Source: Aquanectria penicillioides
Taxonomy: Eukaryota; Ascomycota; Sordariomycetes; Hypocreales; Nectriaceae
Direction: 5' to 3'
DNA: 64,000 nucleotides
NCBI GenBank assembly: GCA_003415625.1
Contig: PYIU01000007.1
Coordinates: 930,001 to 994,000 of the forward strand
The notes under the pieces were generated by a model. It did not search any database, was not told where the DNA came from, and saw nothing but the letters and a program-made list of their open reading frames with translations. Positions 32,086 to 44,816 of this stretch are shown here, piece by piece (the first letter of the stretch is position 1; each line of letters opens with the position of its first letter). The position numbers and the translations under genes were made by a program.

Positions 32086-35000
32086 ATGGCTTCCCCCACA
32101 AGGCCATCCCGGCGCGCAACGAGGCGCACCGCAATTGTCGACTCCTCTGATGAGGAAGAAGTCGGCAACCGCACCAAGGCTCACGATGCAGAGGAGGATG
32201 ACTTCGAGCCAGAAGCCCCCAAGAGTCCCCCCAAACGACAGACTCGAAGTGGGCGCAAGTCATCCACTGCCCCTCCTGCTACCGCTGCTCCACGAGTACG
32301 GGGTCGCCCTCGGAAAACTCCCGTTCCAGCTCCCACGATCGAACCCAGCGAAGTGTTCGATGCCGATACCACAATCAAGCCCGATCCCGACTCTCCCCCC
32401 AAGAAGGCCTCGCCTCGGAAGCGCAAGAGCACAGCGTCGAGAAGCTCCATGGCTTCCGTCCCTGATCTTACCCCTCCGACACCCCAGCCTCCCCAGCCTG
32501 TTGCTCCGGTAGAACCCTCCCAATCTGAGGCTTCTGCTTTGGCAGATATCACTACCTCCAGTGTGAATACGCAAAACCCAGATGACACCCAAGCGACAGT
32601 CAAGCCAATCAAGGCTATGGACACCATCATGGAGAAGCCCATGGATATCATGCTCAAGGCCCGTACAATGCCTATCCCTGTTGTGGAGGACACAACTCCC
32701 AAGCCCCGAATTGTCCTCACACATTTGATTCTCAACAACTTCAAGAGTTACGCTGGCAGACAAGAGGTTGGCCCCTTCCACGCCTCCTTCTCTTCAGTGG
32801 TCGGCCCCAACGGCTCTGGCAAGTCCAATGTCATTGACTCTTTGCTCTTCGTCTTTGGTTTCCGTGCCAGCAAGATGCGACAGGGCAAAATCTCTGCTCT
32901 CATTCACAACTCCGCTCAGCACTCAAACCTTGAGTTCTGCGAAGTTGCTGTGCATTTCCAGGAAGTACTAGATCAGGTATGTTCATCAATAATCGAAAAA
33001 GAACCGCTCAACTAATATCTGACAGCCCGGTGGTGGCCATGAGGTCATTCCTGATTCCGAAATCATCATCTCCCGAAAGGCCTTCCGCAACAACTCCAGC
33101 AAATACTACATCAACGGCAAAGAATCTAACTTCACAACCGTCACAACCTTGCTGAAAGATCGTGGCGTGGATCTTGATCACAAGCGTTTTCTCATTCTCC
33201 AGGGTGAAGTCGAGTCGATTGCCCAGATGAAGCCCAAGGCTGCCAATGAGCACGACGACGGTCTCCTCGAATACCTTGAGGACATTATTGGAACATCCAA
33301 GTACAAGACTCCTATCGAAGAGTCAGCTGCTGAGGTTGAGGCTCTCAATGACATTTGCATGGAGAAGAGTGGCCGTGTCCAGCACGTAGAGAAGGAAAAG
33401 AACAGCCTTGAGGATAAGAAGGACAAGGCCCTTGCCTATGTTCGAGATGAAAACGAATTGGCATTGAAGCAGTCCGCACTCTACCAGCTTTTTATTCACG
33501 AATGCAATGACAACATTACGGTTACTGAAGAGGCAATCAACCAGATGCAGGCCCAGCTGGATGCTGAACTTGAGAAACATCACGGTAGCCAACAGGTTAT
33601 CAAGGATCTTGAGAAGGCCCACGCCAAGGGCGCCAAGGAATTCGAGGCCAGAGAGAAGGAAGCTCAGGCCTTGGTCAAGGAGATGTCCAGGTTTGAGCAG
33701 GAGCGCGTCAAGTTTGACGAGAAGCGTAAGTTCCTCGAGGACAAGAAGAAGAAGCTTGAGAAGACCATCAGCAACGCCGAGTCATCATATACCGAGGCCG
33801 GCGAAACAATTGAGCAATGTGGTCAGGAAATTGAAAATTTGACCGAAGCCATCCAAGAGCTCGAGGCGCAGGTGGGGGCCGAGGAGGCCGAATTGACCAA
33901 GATTCGCGAGAGTCTGAAGGGCAAGACTCAGGCCTTTTCTGACCAGATCGCCGCAAAGCAAAAGTCGCTCGAGCCGTGGAATGAGAAGATCAATCAGAAA
34001 CAGTCCGCAATCGCTGTCGCAGAGAGCGAGCTCAACATTCTCCACGAGAAGGCCAATGCTGGTGCTGTGGCTCTCGAGGAGCTTGAGGGCAAAATTAACT
34101 CGATCGAAGAAGGCAAGGCTGCAAAATTGACAGAGCTCAAGTCTTGCGAGAAGGAGAAAGCCGCGTTGCTTAAAAAGGCATCCGAGGTCGAGTCTGAACT
34201 GAGTCTTCTTTCTCAGCAGGAACCTAAGATCCGATCCAAGATTTCCAATGCACGACAAAAGGCCGATGAGGCTCGATCAAGCCTCTCCAGCACCCAAACT
34301 CGAGGCAACGTTCTCGCAGCCCTGATGCGCATGAGAGATTCGGGTCGTATTGATGGTTTCCATGGCCGACTTGGCAACCTTGGTGCCATTGATCAGAAAT
34401 ACGATGTTGCAGTGTCAACTGCCTGTGGCGCTTTGGATAACTTTGTCACTGAGACTGTTGAAGCTGGTCAACAGTGCATCGAGTATCTCCGAAAGAACAA
34501 CCTTGGTCGAGGCAACTTCATCTGCTTGGATAAGTTGAGAGTCCGAGACCTGTCACCAATTCAGACTCCTGAGAACGCGCCTCGACTTTTTGATCTGGTC
34601 AAGCCCAAGGAGGACAAGTTCCGACCTGCCTTCTACCATGCCATGCAGGATACCCTTGTTGCCATAGACCTCGCGCAAGCGAACAGAATCGCATATGGCG
34701 CCAAGCGATGGCGAGTCGTGACCCTTGATGGCGAACTCATTGATAAGTCTGGCACCATGTCCGGTGGTGGTAACACTGTCAAGAAGGGCCTGATGTCATC
34801 CAAGCTTGTCGCCGATGTTACCAAGGAGCAAGTTTCTAAGCTTGAAACCGACCTCGATGGGTGGGAAACCAAGTTCGCCGAGTTCCAGGAGTATCAACAA
34901 GAATGCGAGACTAGTCTCAAGAAGCTGAACGTGGAGATTCCTCAACTTGATACCAAGATGCAAAAGATCGCCCTAGAGATCGACAGCGCAACACGCAACG

Positions 35001-36736
35001 TTGCTGATCTTCAACGACGAATCAAGGAAGTGAGCAAGGAGCACCAACCGTCAGACTCTGACAACAAGCGCATCGTAGCTTTGCAAAAAGAAGTTGCCAA
35101 GCTAAACAAGGAGGTAGAGAAGCTCCACAGCGAGACCTCCAGCCTTGAGGAGGAAATCAAGGCGCTTCAGGACAAGATTATGGAAGTTGGTGGTGAGAAG
35201 TTGCGTGCTCAGCGTGCCACGGTCGATGCCATCAAGGAAGAGATCTCAACTAATGGTGAAGCCATCTCCATTGCTGAAGTCAACAAGGCCAAGGCTGAGA
35301 AGCAGAAGACCAAGCTGGAGAAGGATCAGGCAAAGGCAACCAAGGAGCTTGATGCGGCTGCCAGGGATCTCCAGAAGCTTGAGGATGATATCAACCACCA
35401 GGGTGAGAGAGCCGAGGAGCTCCAAGCCCAAGTTGACGAGGCTGAGGAAGATCTGTCTTCCAAGAAGAAAGAGCTCAAGTCCCTGAAGGCCGAACTAGAC
35501 GAAAAGATGTCCGAGTTGAACGAAACAAGAGCTGTGGAGATTGAGATGCGAAACAAGCTGGAGGAGAATCAGAAGGCGCTTGTGGAGAACCAGAAGCGTC
35601 ACTATTACTGGGAGGATAAGCTGTCGAAGCTTGTTCTGCAAGACTTGGATGATCTGATTGGCAACTCTACACCCAGTCAAGTGAAAAAAGAGCCCGATAT
35701 GGAGAAGCCAGAGGGCAGTGATGGTGATGTTGAGATGGGTGATGTTCCAGCTGAAGATGTCGACATGACTGATGTGCCCGCAGAGGAGGAGGAAGAGGAG
35801 GATGGGGAAGAAGATGAGGAGGCAATTCGCCAGCCCAATGAACTGCCCAGATATACCCCTGACGAACTTGCCGACATGAGCAAGGAGACTCTCAAGGGCG
35901 AGATCGCCGCTCTCGAAGAGAAGACTCAAAACGTCAATGTTGACCTTGGTGTCTTGTCTGAATACCGTCGACGAGTGGAAGAGCACGCCGCCAGGTCATC
36001 TGATCTCCAAACAGCCATGGGGCAACGAGACGCTGCCAAGAAGCGATGCGACGACCTACGTCGCCTTCGACTTGAAGGTTTCATGGAGGGATTCGGTACC
36101 ATTTCATTACGGTTGAAGGAGATGTACCAAATGATTACTATGGGTGGCAATGCCGAGCTAGAACTTGTGGACAGTTTGGATCCCTTCAGCGAAGGCATCT
36201 TATTCAGTGTGATGCCACCAAAGAAGAGCTGGAGGAACATCGGAAACCTTTCCGGTGGTGAGAAGACACTAAGCAGTCTGGCTCTAGTGTTTGCTTTGCA
36301 TCACTACAAACCCACTCCCTTGTATGTCATGGACGAGATTGACGCTGCCTTGGATTTCAGAAACGTAAGTACTTCTTTCCCCTTTGTTCTTGACCCGAGA
36401 CAGTTGGGTACGACCAGCATTGGTGGCATCCATGCAGGTTCACCATAGCACCTCGCTTCGATTGTCCTTGATAAAAGATCCAGGTCACTAACACACCATT
36501 CTCAGGTCTCAATTGTTGCCAACTACATCAAAGAACGCACCAAGAACGCCCAGTTCGTTGTCATCTCGCTGCGAAACAACATGTTCGAGCTTGCTGCGCG
36601 ACTTGTGGGAGTGTACAAGGTTAACCATATGACAAAGAGTGTAACGATTGACAACAAAGACTTCATCGTGAGACCACAGGGCCAACAACAACAGAGGCAA
36701 GCAAGTGGTCAAACAACAACACTGGCAATTCGATAG
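32086..36736 (+). CDS. SMC4: Condensin core ATPase SMC4
   Basis: Exons 32086-32976, 33026-36364 and 36506-36736, with introns of 49 and 141 nt, give 1486 residues, the usual SMC4 size. A disordered basic/acidic N-terminal tail (about 210 residues) carries RRATRRTAIVDSSDEEE. The ATPase head follows with LNNFKSYAGRQEVGPF and Walker A GPNGSGKSN (from residue 240). Coiled coils flank a hinge around residues 735-860 (DGFHGRLGNLGAIDQKYDVA). The C-terminal head has signature LSGGEKTLSSLAL (from residue 1372) and Walker B YVMDEIDAALDF. RFLILQGEVESIAQMKPK after Walker A is typical of SMC4. With SMC2 it forms condensin, which compacts mitotic chromosomes. A strongly acidic insert interrupts the C-terminal coil at 35680-35830. 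Confidence 0.97.
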
Positions 36737-37688
36737 ATTATGATCTTGATGGATGATGAACCGGACATCTAATTGTATATACCATGACGAATACGGGTTT
36801 GGTTTGGTGGTTTGGTTGATAATGATGACACCAGGGCAGGCGGATGGTTTCGATAATGACTATATTGATGACTTTGCGTGGTGTTGCGATTCTTGTACTC
36901 GTTCCATGATAGCAAAGATAGAGCGGCTGCTTTTCTGAATGCCGTGTAAACGCATGTCTGTTCCCGATGAAATACTAACTATTGGTGATTCTTCGAGCCT
37001 CCGTGGTTCATGTTGTGCATGGTTACCCGATCTTTGCATGTCAAATTGGTCAATGATGTTCCAATCCTGCCTATCATGACCAGATATGTCTTATCTTGTG
37101 CGTTACTTGTGTCTGCATTTAGATCCTCGGCCAAATGCAGAAATTGCAACTGGGATCGATCTCGTACTCCCGAGGCAGCCAGATGCCAAGGGCAGCGCAC
37201 AAGATTGATCTTGACGGCCCAGACTGGAGGCGAGTGGCTGCAGTCCTTAATGTCCCAAGTTTCTCCTGGGAGTCAGGACCCCACGCCAATGTTGCGCACG
37301 CCAAGTGTGACTCTGGTGAAACAAGATCCTTTAGTGAAAATACCGCTGTCCATCGTATGAGCGATCCTTGGGGTTGGGAGAATAGTCGCCGAAGAAAAGC
37401 AACATTCCTAGTCGGCTCGCTGCGAGTTTCCTGTTCCATAGGCCTTGTCCCTGACGGCGCTTCTCTCGGATAGCACTACGGCAAGATGTCATCACACTTG
37501 CTCAAATTGTGGCAAAAGTACCATTGACATGTGGAAATAGGATCGGCAGATGAATTCCCCAAGGATGGTTTTGTTATATATAATGTAGCTCATGTTCATG
37601 AGACCTGCTCTATTCCTTTCATATTTCCAGCAGGAACATCGAGACATTCTTCGCCCTCGTCACCTTTCTGAGCTCTAAGGCATCGATT
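36737..37688. other. Intergenic between SMC4 and the secreted protein gene
   Basis: About 950 bases on the border of the accessory island. ORFs are short and unrecognised. The right end must hold the promoter of the downstream gene. Confidence 0.5.
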
Positions 37689-40406
37689 ATGTGGAGGATT
37701 CGAGTTCTCCTCCCCCTCCTGGTTCTTCCTCGTGCGGTCAACTGCTATCCGACTACTCGCGATGCGACGAGTGTTTGCCCTCATGATGCGCTTTACACGT
37801 CTCTTGTCGGAAACGGCGTGGACTTCTGCTCCAGCGTGATCAAACATGAGCATTGCGGCGGAAGATACAGCACCCCTTTACCATACATGACCTATAATCA
37901 TACTCAATTATCCTCTTATGTGAGAGCTTTGTATCAGTGGAATTTGCAGAATACTGAGAACTCACAGTGCCGGTGTATTCTCACCAACTCGACTACGACA
38001 TATCGGACTGGGCGTGTCACTACGGGGAGCCCGTTGACAACTGCAAGCTCTGTGTCAAGAATGTCCAACGCATCGTCATCGTCACCCCTATTATACACCT
38101 CAAGCTCAAGGATAATTCCAAGTTCTGGGTGGCCTTTGGGTTCTTCGACGATCAAGGCTTCACACAGTCTTACCCATGTTTCGTTAACCATCACCAACTC
38201 GAGAAACGGAACGTGGTTCACCATGCCCGCGTCAACAAATTATACAATCTCAAGGAGCCCAAGCGCTGGGCTTAATCGTACATCATCTAGTTCGTCCCAC
38301 GGAACTACTGCCTCCTCTGGCGCACAGCTTACCATACTCCCCATTACTTCGATCCCCCCTTGGAATATTACCAGCATCCTGCAATCGATCGCTAGCACTC
38401 AAAATAGGACATCAATCTGGACCGGTGACACGACCTTGCCTGTCCCTGTTTCACCAACCCAGACAACTACTTTGGCTACCTGGAATTCGTCAAGAACTTC
38501 AATCAGCGTTCCCGAAATTTCTTCTTCTTCTACAACGGAATCAGTGAACGCATCTGTCACAAGGTTCCCATCCCTCTCAGCAACAATTTCTAGTTCGAGA
38601 GTATTCTCTGGCTGGAATACTTCGGCATCCTCGATTATCCTTGGAACAGCATCCAGCTCTGGTGTTGGTACATTAAATTACTCAGTGCTAAGTACCGCAT
38701 ATTCTCTTTCCAGTTTTTCTCGATTGACGGCATCCCACACTTTGAGCATCCCTTCCAATGTGGAGAATAGGAGCACATCGATCCCAACCACAAGTAATAG
38801 CAACCCGCCGTCGGATAGCCCTATCCTCTCATCGCCACTGAGAGATTCTACAGCTTCTTTCTCAACTGGAACACTCTCCAACCTTACTGTATCAATGTCA
38901 ACTGGTCCTGTCTCCACACCTGCCATACCAGGATCGCAGAGGCCACCTGATTCAGCAACTTTGTCCAATGCCACCAGCTCCCATAGCGGCGACACTCCAT
39001 CTCCCACAGCATCTCATTTCTCTGCTGCAAATTTCTCACAAGTTAGTAGAACTGCATCTGTCTCTCAAGAGACATGTTACAATCTGCCACGACAATCCGA
39101 GCGCAACTCGATTCGTCGTGCGGTTGTCCGCAATGCCAAGTTACGCGAGGAGAACATTACAATCCCAATCCCGTATTTGGAGGCGATTCATTTTGATAGT
39201 AGTGGTTTAGATCCACTTTATTTGACAGTAAGAGATGAACAAGGACGAGTGTATCAGCTCGATGTCTCCAATAAGAACCAGATTGCCATTGCGAACGCGA
39301 AGGGCAATACTATGCTTATCAACGACAGCGGTATTTACTTTTCTAGTAGCAATTGCACATACGCCATCTCAATAAGAATTCAGAACATGCTCAGGCAGCT
39401 GGATGACATGGCGGGGGTGCAATGTGCTGCTCGGAAGCAACACAAGAGGATAGATGACCTCAGGTTCACACAAGTCCTCAATCTTCATGATCAGTGTGGG
39501 AATCCGGTCAATAGGACCCTCAGACAATATCCATTGCTTCGAGTTGGTAATTCACCATGCATAGATACGAAAGTCGACGAAACTACTGGTCGGTGGGAAT
39601 TTGATTGCATGTTTCCCGGATTGCAATCGGGATTGATTAGCTGCCAACGGGCAATAAAAAACGACATCATCGACTTCCTCCTGACCGACCCTTTTGGGGG
39701 GTCTTGTCCTGACATATCAACTGTAATCACTACCCTTTCATTAGTTGGCCATGACATTCTTAATGTCGAGTCGCTCAGGATGGCAATACATAGTCAGGGC
39801 CTTGACGGGGCTCAGAGACAAGAAGCAAATGTCGCTGCGATGGCATACGGACAGATTTGGGAGGCGCTCCAGCAATTTCTATCCGCCGGCAGAACAAACC
39901 CTACTGCAAATTCGAGTGCCGTAGCACGGTATATCCAGGTATATAATGCTCACCGTAGCCTTGAGGACGATGTCTGCGAGGATCTACACGCCGGAGAGAT
40001 CCCGTTGGATCTCAGTCTCACTGCCGGAGCAACTCAGATTGAGGCCATCTCCACTCTCAACTGGGCCCCGGAATCGCCTCTAACTTATAACATAACCATT
40101 CAGAATCCTTTTACTATTGCATGCTGTCCGAACGGAACCATAGCGCAACGTCAGGGTGATGTATGCGCGTACCCAGCCGAGGCGACAATCATCGGTACCA
40201 GCTGCATCTGCGGAGTCACTACGGCAGATCAATCAGTCGCCTTTGAATACGCTGAGTGCGATAATTTCGTCAGCACGTGCGAGGATGATGGAGACTGTGA
40301 GAATGCTGGACACCCCGGGTTTGTATGTTTGACGGGAACTTGTTGTGGTGGTGGAGTTTGTGTAGATCCTATGGCTTGTTCACAACCTGGGACAAACCTG
40401 TTCTAG
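37689..40406 (+). CDS. Large secreted Ser/Thr-rich (mucin-like) protein of unknown function
   Basis: Single open frame of 905 residues. A signal peptide (residues 1-19, ending AVNC) is followed by a small Cys-containing domain (about 30-97: CPHDALYTSLVGNGVDFCSS...CRC). Next comes a very long Ser/Thr-rich, N-glycosylation-rich region (about 98-455), then a folded C-terminal part. Its landmarks are ETCYNLPRQ, YLEAIHFDSSGLDPLYLTV, paired Cys, FLLTDPFGGSCPD and a Cys-dense end (CEDDGDCENAGHPGFVCLTG, CCGGGVC) resembling EGF- or knottin-like modules. There is no membrane anchor or clear GPI site. I do not recognise the family. Architecture suggests an extracellular or wall-associated protein; adhesion or interaction is a guess. 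It sits 450 bases from a Copia insertion, in a region poor in core genes. Confidence 0.8.
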   Translation: MWRIRVLLPLLVLPRAVNCYPTTRDATSVCPHDALYTSLVGNGVDFCSSVIKHEHCGGRYSTPLPYMTYNHTQLSSYVRALYQWNLQNTENSQCRCILTNSTTTYRTGRVTTGSPLTTASSVSRMSNASSSSPLLYTSSSRIIPSSGWPLGSSTIKASHSLTHVSLTITNSRNGTWFTMPASTNYTISRSPSAGLNRTSSSSSHGTTASSGAQLTILPITSIPPWNITSILQSIASTQNRTSIWTGDTTLPVPVSPTQTTTLATWNSSRTSISVPEISSSSTTESVNASVTRFPSLSATISSSRVFSGWNTSASSIILGTASSSGVGTLNYSVLSTAYSLSSFSRLTASHTLSIPSNVENRSTSIPTTSNSNPPSDSPILSSPLRDSTASFSTGTLSNLTVSMSTGPVSTPAIPGSQRPPDSATLSNATSSHSGDTPSPTASHFSAANFSQVSRTASVSQETCYNLPRQSERNSIRRAVVRNAKLREENITIPIPYLEAIHFDSSGLDPLYLTVRDEQGRVYQLDVSNKNQIAIANAKGNTMLINDSGIYFSSSNCTYAISIRIQNMLRQLDDMAGVQCAARKQHKRIDDLRFTQVLNLHDQCGNPVNRTLRQYPLLRVGNSPCIDTKVDETTGRWEFDCMFPGLQSGLISCQRAIKNDIIDFLLTDPFGGSCPDISTVITTLSLVGHDILNVESLRMAIHSQGLDGAQRQEANVAAMAYGQIWEALQQFLSAGRTNPTANSSAVARYIQVYNAHRSLEDDVCEDLHAGEIPLDLSLTAGATQIEAISTLNWAPESPLTYNITIQNPFTIACCPNGTIAQRQGDVCAYPAEATIIGTSCICGVTTADQSVAFEYAECDNFVSTCEDDGDCENAGHPGFVCLTGTCCGGGVCVDPMACSQPGTNLF

Positions 40407-40855
40407 AAAATTTCGGCCTTCCTTGCTCACAAAATAACACAAAATAGTGCAATTAAATATAATATGACGCGGAAGTTTCTTTGTGGGTCTAAACTCTACG
40501 AATGATAGCGCACAGCAAGATTCGGGAATACATAAATAGACAATCATGCTTTTACACAAGGCTCCTTGTATCAATTGGCGGGGGATTCTCCAATTGGCGA
40601 GACCTGTGCGGCGGCAAGGAGTGGGTCAAGATGTCTAAGACCTAAATTGGACATTGCGCCTTATGATCATAACAATTGCAGATACAGGGTAAGGTACCGT
40701 TTTCTCAAGCACTGCAGTACTCAATGCAGCATTGGTTGCTTGGTATATTAAAAGGAAAGGGTTAAGTTGTAGGCAAGCATTTGCAAAATTCCTCAGGTAT
40801 TTCTGTGAGGGGAGCTTTGTGTGAATGTGATGTTCAATCTAAGAAAGAAAATAGT
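40407..40855. other. Intergenic between secreted protein gene and Copia element
   Basis: About 450 AT-rich bases ending in the ATAGT target duplication at 40851-40855. No gene seen. Confidence 0.55.
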
Positions 40856-41079
40856 TGTAAACAATATACAGGCACGCGCAGGGACGGTCACAGCGGGCGA
40901 CATGCGCAACGGGTCGGTCCAGATCAATTGGGATTCATAAGGAGCAGCTAGATAGTGGTCGCAGAATGCAGTCACCTATTTACAGTGCAGGGATTCCCTT
41001 GTGAGGATACATGGCCTTAAGACCTAGGCCTATAAGGCCCCTGAGGTCGGCTTATGGCCGGCCGCTATATCCATTAATA
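40856..41079 (-). repeat. 3' LTR of the Copia element (by coding sense)
   Basis: 224 bases, same length as the partner at 46067-46290. By hand alignment about 15 positions differ and all are transitions. This copy carries T or A at most of them towards its right end, e.g. ATTAATA where the partner has GTCAACA. Confidence 0.9.
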
Positions 41080-43572
41080 CTCCCTTTAAGCCCGACCAAG
41101 GGCTTATCCTTAGGTGCTATTATAAGGCTATCCCGACCTTCCTTATGTATGTGTTCCTTGTGTGATCGTAAAGTCGTTCTTTTCTTATCGCTAGGGCGAT
41201 CATCCGCCTAAGCGGGACTTCCTTGCTGCAGCTAAGGGCATTGCCACAAGCTCTTATAGGCGCTGTTTGCGCTTGCCTTAGTGTTTTTAGTATAGCACTT
41301 CCCTTAATTCCGGCCTTAATCCTAAGGCATTAACAAAAGAGCGGTGCAATAGGCCTGCTAGTAGCTTTATGAGTATATTGGCAATATTTTTAGCGGAAGG
41401 GATATATTGTAGTTTAACTATACCATCCTTAACGGCCTCTCTTATAAAGTAATACTATACTTAAATATGCTTTATATAGGTATAGAATTTAGGGTTATAT
41501 ATTAGCTTTATAGCGCTTTAGTTATTTATAAAGATTACTATTAGGGCAGTTAGCAGGCTATTAAGTTCCTTTATAAAGCTCTTTATCTATATAACTTATA
41601 ATACTGCCTCTATTAATATATAGTATTTAGCTTCTATTAAGGACTTTACTATAGTCTTTTAATGCTTACTAGACTATACAATTAGGCCCCTATTTATAAG
41701 GAATATATATCCTTTAGTTAATTATACTGTTTTTAGGCAGCTGGTATAGTTAAAGTTATAGTAGCTATAAAGATTGAATGGGTTGCTATATAACTCTTCC
41801 TTAAGGCAGTAATAATAGATAGAGTAATTAAGGCTCTCTTTAATGTATTGCAGTATCTTTTTTATAGCCTTAAGTTATTGCTTGCTTAGGCTATTTAAGA
41901 AGTATGCCTAAAGACTATATATAAAGGCTAGGTTAGGCTAGCTCTACTATAAGAGATAGTTAACTTTTCCTACTATTAATATATATTCTTTACTAGTAGC
42001 CTTTATGCTAGGGATATTAATTGCCTTAGCTAAATAGTAGGTTTCTATTTCTATTGGTATATTTATAGCTTTATAGTTAGGGTATTTAAATTACTTAAGG
42101 ATACTTATTATATAATCTCTCTATAATAGTATAAGCGATCTATCTTCTTTTGCTATAATGGCTATATCTAGAAAAAGCTTGGGAAATTTAAGCGATTTTA
42201 TCTTTACTTTTTGTATAAGTTTATTAGTAAAGGTATTTGCATTTTTATTATTGTTAGTAACTATAAGTATATTATCTATATATATAGCCGTAATGATCTT
42301 CTTTGCCCGGTCTATATAGACTGTAGTATTGCTCTATAGCCTCTTAAGGCCTAATTTGCTAAGTATTTTCCTTAATTTCTTTTGCTATTGCTGGGCATTT
42401 TGCTTAAGGCTGTATAGGGCTATAAGCAACTATATAATGTACTTAATGCTTTATTTATAGCCTACTTTCTTAGCTAAGTATTTATACTTTAGATCCTTAA
42501 AGAACTTATTAAGTAAAGGGAAGGTTATAATATAGATATCTTCTTTTAGCTCTCTATTTAGGTATACCATAATTATATTGTTCTATAATAGCTTCTTCCT
42601 AATCTATATGGTATAAGCAAGCAATATTCTTTAGGAGTTAGCTCTTACAGTTAAGAAAAAGGTCTCTTAATAATTAATGCCTTCCTTTTGTATAAAGCTA
42701 TATACTATAAGTTAAGCTTTATATATAACTATTATACTATTTTTATCTCTTTTATATTAATTTACCTACTTTACTATAAATAGTCTCTTGCCCTTTAGTA
42801 ACTCCCTCTTTAGGATAAATTTAAGTATGCCTTTATTAATAAGGGCATAAATCTCCTTAAAGAATGCCTCCTTTTAAAGGTTAGTATTTAGCCAGTTAAG
42901 GGTATTATAGACTATAGCTAGGTTAGCGTTAGTATAGGCGGCTAAAATTTGCTTCTTTATAGCCATTATTAGCATTATAAAGTATCTCTTAAAGTTATTA
43001 AACGCTCCCTTTAGCTGTAATTAAATAATCTTTTTACCTTTTGCTATAGGCAGTAAAATAGGCTTATAAAACACTATATGCATTATTATAATAACTTTCT
43101 TTATCTTAGGGTTTTAAATCCTATATGCCTTAGTTCCTTAAAATCCTATAAGGATTCCTTTTTAACTATAAGGCAGTATTTTTTTAAATCTATTATACTT
43201 TTCCTATTTAATATAAATAAATGCCTTTAACCCTAAAATCTATAGATGCTTAATGCTTAGTATATATTCCTTTTTTAGGATTAGATCCATAAAGTAAACC
43301 TTATAAGGGGTCTTTTAGTTTAGTAATCTTATTGCCATAATGTTAGCAATATATATAACTATAAGGATAATCTCTCCCTATAGCCTAAGAGAGATGTTTA
43401 TTGCTATTATTATGCTCCTTGCCTTCTTTTGGATTGTACGGTTTGCCTATTTAGTAAAGCCATTCTATTTATAGCTATATAGCAGTATAATAATTATAGG
43501 GATCTCTATCTTTAAGAGGAGTTTATTAACCTTTCTATTAATAAATTTATAGCTACTATTAAACTGTATCTT

Positions 43573-44816
43573 TTAGGGCAAATTATAGGTTATAATAGTT
43601 CTAAATACTAAAAGATCTTCTTCTATTAAAGTAGTAGTATTGCTTTTCTTTTTGAGCAAATTGCTATAGAAGTAATGGCTCTTATCATCAGTTATAAGCT
43701 TGAGATACCTCTTCCTATTATATATATGCAGACTTAGCTCTATAAGGTCTGCATAAAGGAGGTTAAGCATACAGTTTGCTCTCTCTTATAGTGTTTTCAA
43801 TAAGAACCTTATGCTCTTAGCGAGCTTACAGTCTTTATAGGGTGTATTAAGTGGCTTATAATTATTAAGCCTACCTTTTATAACCTTAAAGGTATAGTTA
43901 AGGGCTTTTTAATCTATATAAGTAAGTCTTTAGTGCTATATTCTTGCTTTAGACTATTCTATCTATATTAGCATTATTTTAAAAGTAAAATAGTGGCTTA
44001 TTATACCTTCTATTGCTTTAAGTAGAAACCTTTAGTTAGGGACATTAAGGGTTATAAAGATCTTACCGTTACTATTAAAGATTTTATTCTTAATTATATA
44101 ATTGCTAAAAAGATAGACTTTCTTACTAAAGATTATATTTAGTAGGAAATCTTTAATAAGGACTATATCTTTAAGTATTACGGTCCTTATCCTCTTTCCC
44201 TCTATAAATAGTATGACTACTGCTATTCCTATAGCTATAAGGTATATAGTGCCTTTGCCTATAAGAATTGGCATTGTTTTATTGAGTTTATGCTATTTGT
44301 TTTCTTTAAATTATTTAAAGTTATTAATAGTATATATATTGGCTCTTAAGTTCTAGAGCTAATAGTCTTTTTAGTTAGTAAGGCTTAATTCTATAGACAT
44401 TAAGATAGTAATAAAGTTACTGTTTCCTTTAGCCTTTAGTGCAGTATTATTATTAATATTAAGGAGACTATATAATTGCTATTTTAGCGGGCTAGAAATT
44501 ATTACTGTAGCTGCCTTTTCTATTAATAATCTTGCAAAAGCATTACTAAAGAACTTCCTTACCTTTAAGCCTTTATGGTATATAAAAATGGCATTATTAT
44601 TATTATTAGAGTTGTCTTTAGCTTCCTTTACATTTTTAGCACTTTACTTACTTAATTCTATATATAGGGCAGTCTTTTTAGTCTTTTTAGCAGTTTTATT
44701 ACTATTATCTTTTTTCTTTAACCTTTTATTCTTACTGCCTTTACTCTCCTTTTATAGAGATAGGCAATTCTTTGCGATATAACCTTTTTAGTTATAGTTA
44801 AAGCATTTGCTGCTTT
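43573..44816 (-). pseudogene. Decayed gag-integrase portion of the Copia polyprotein
   Basis: Fragments of one polyprotein are readable between stops. The zinc knuckle (44774-44816) keeps two of its Cys, but the second Cys and the His have both become Tyr and a stop lies inside it, all explained by G-to-A or C-to-T changes. The integrase fragment (43573-43770) retains DLIELS...GKRY-like and TDDKSHYF segments. None of it can be functional. Confidence 0.8.

Noticed and set aside
32181..32781. Minus-strand ORFs of 187 and 173 codons
   Set aside because: Antisense to the SMC4 N-terminal exon.
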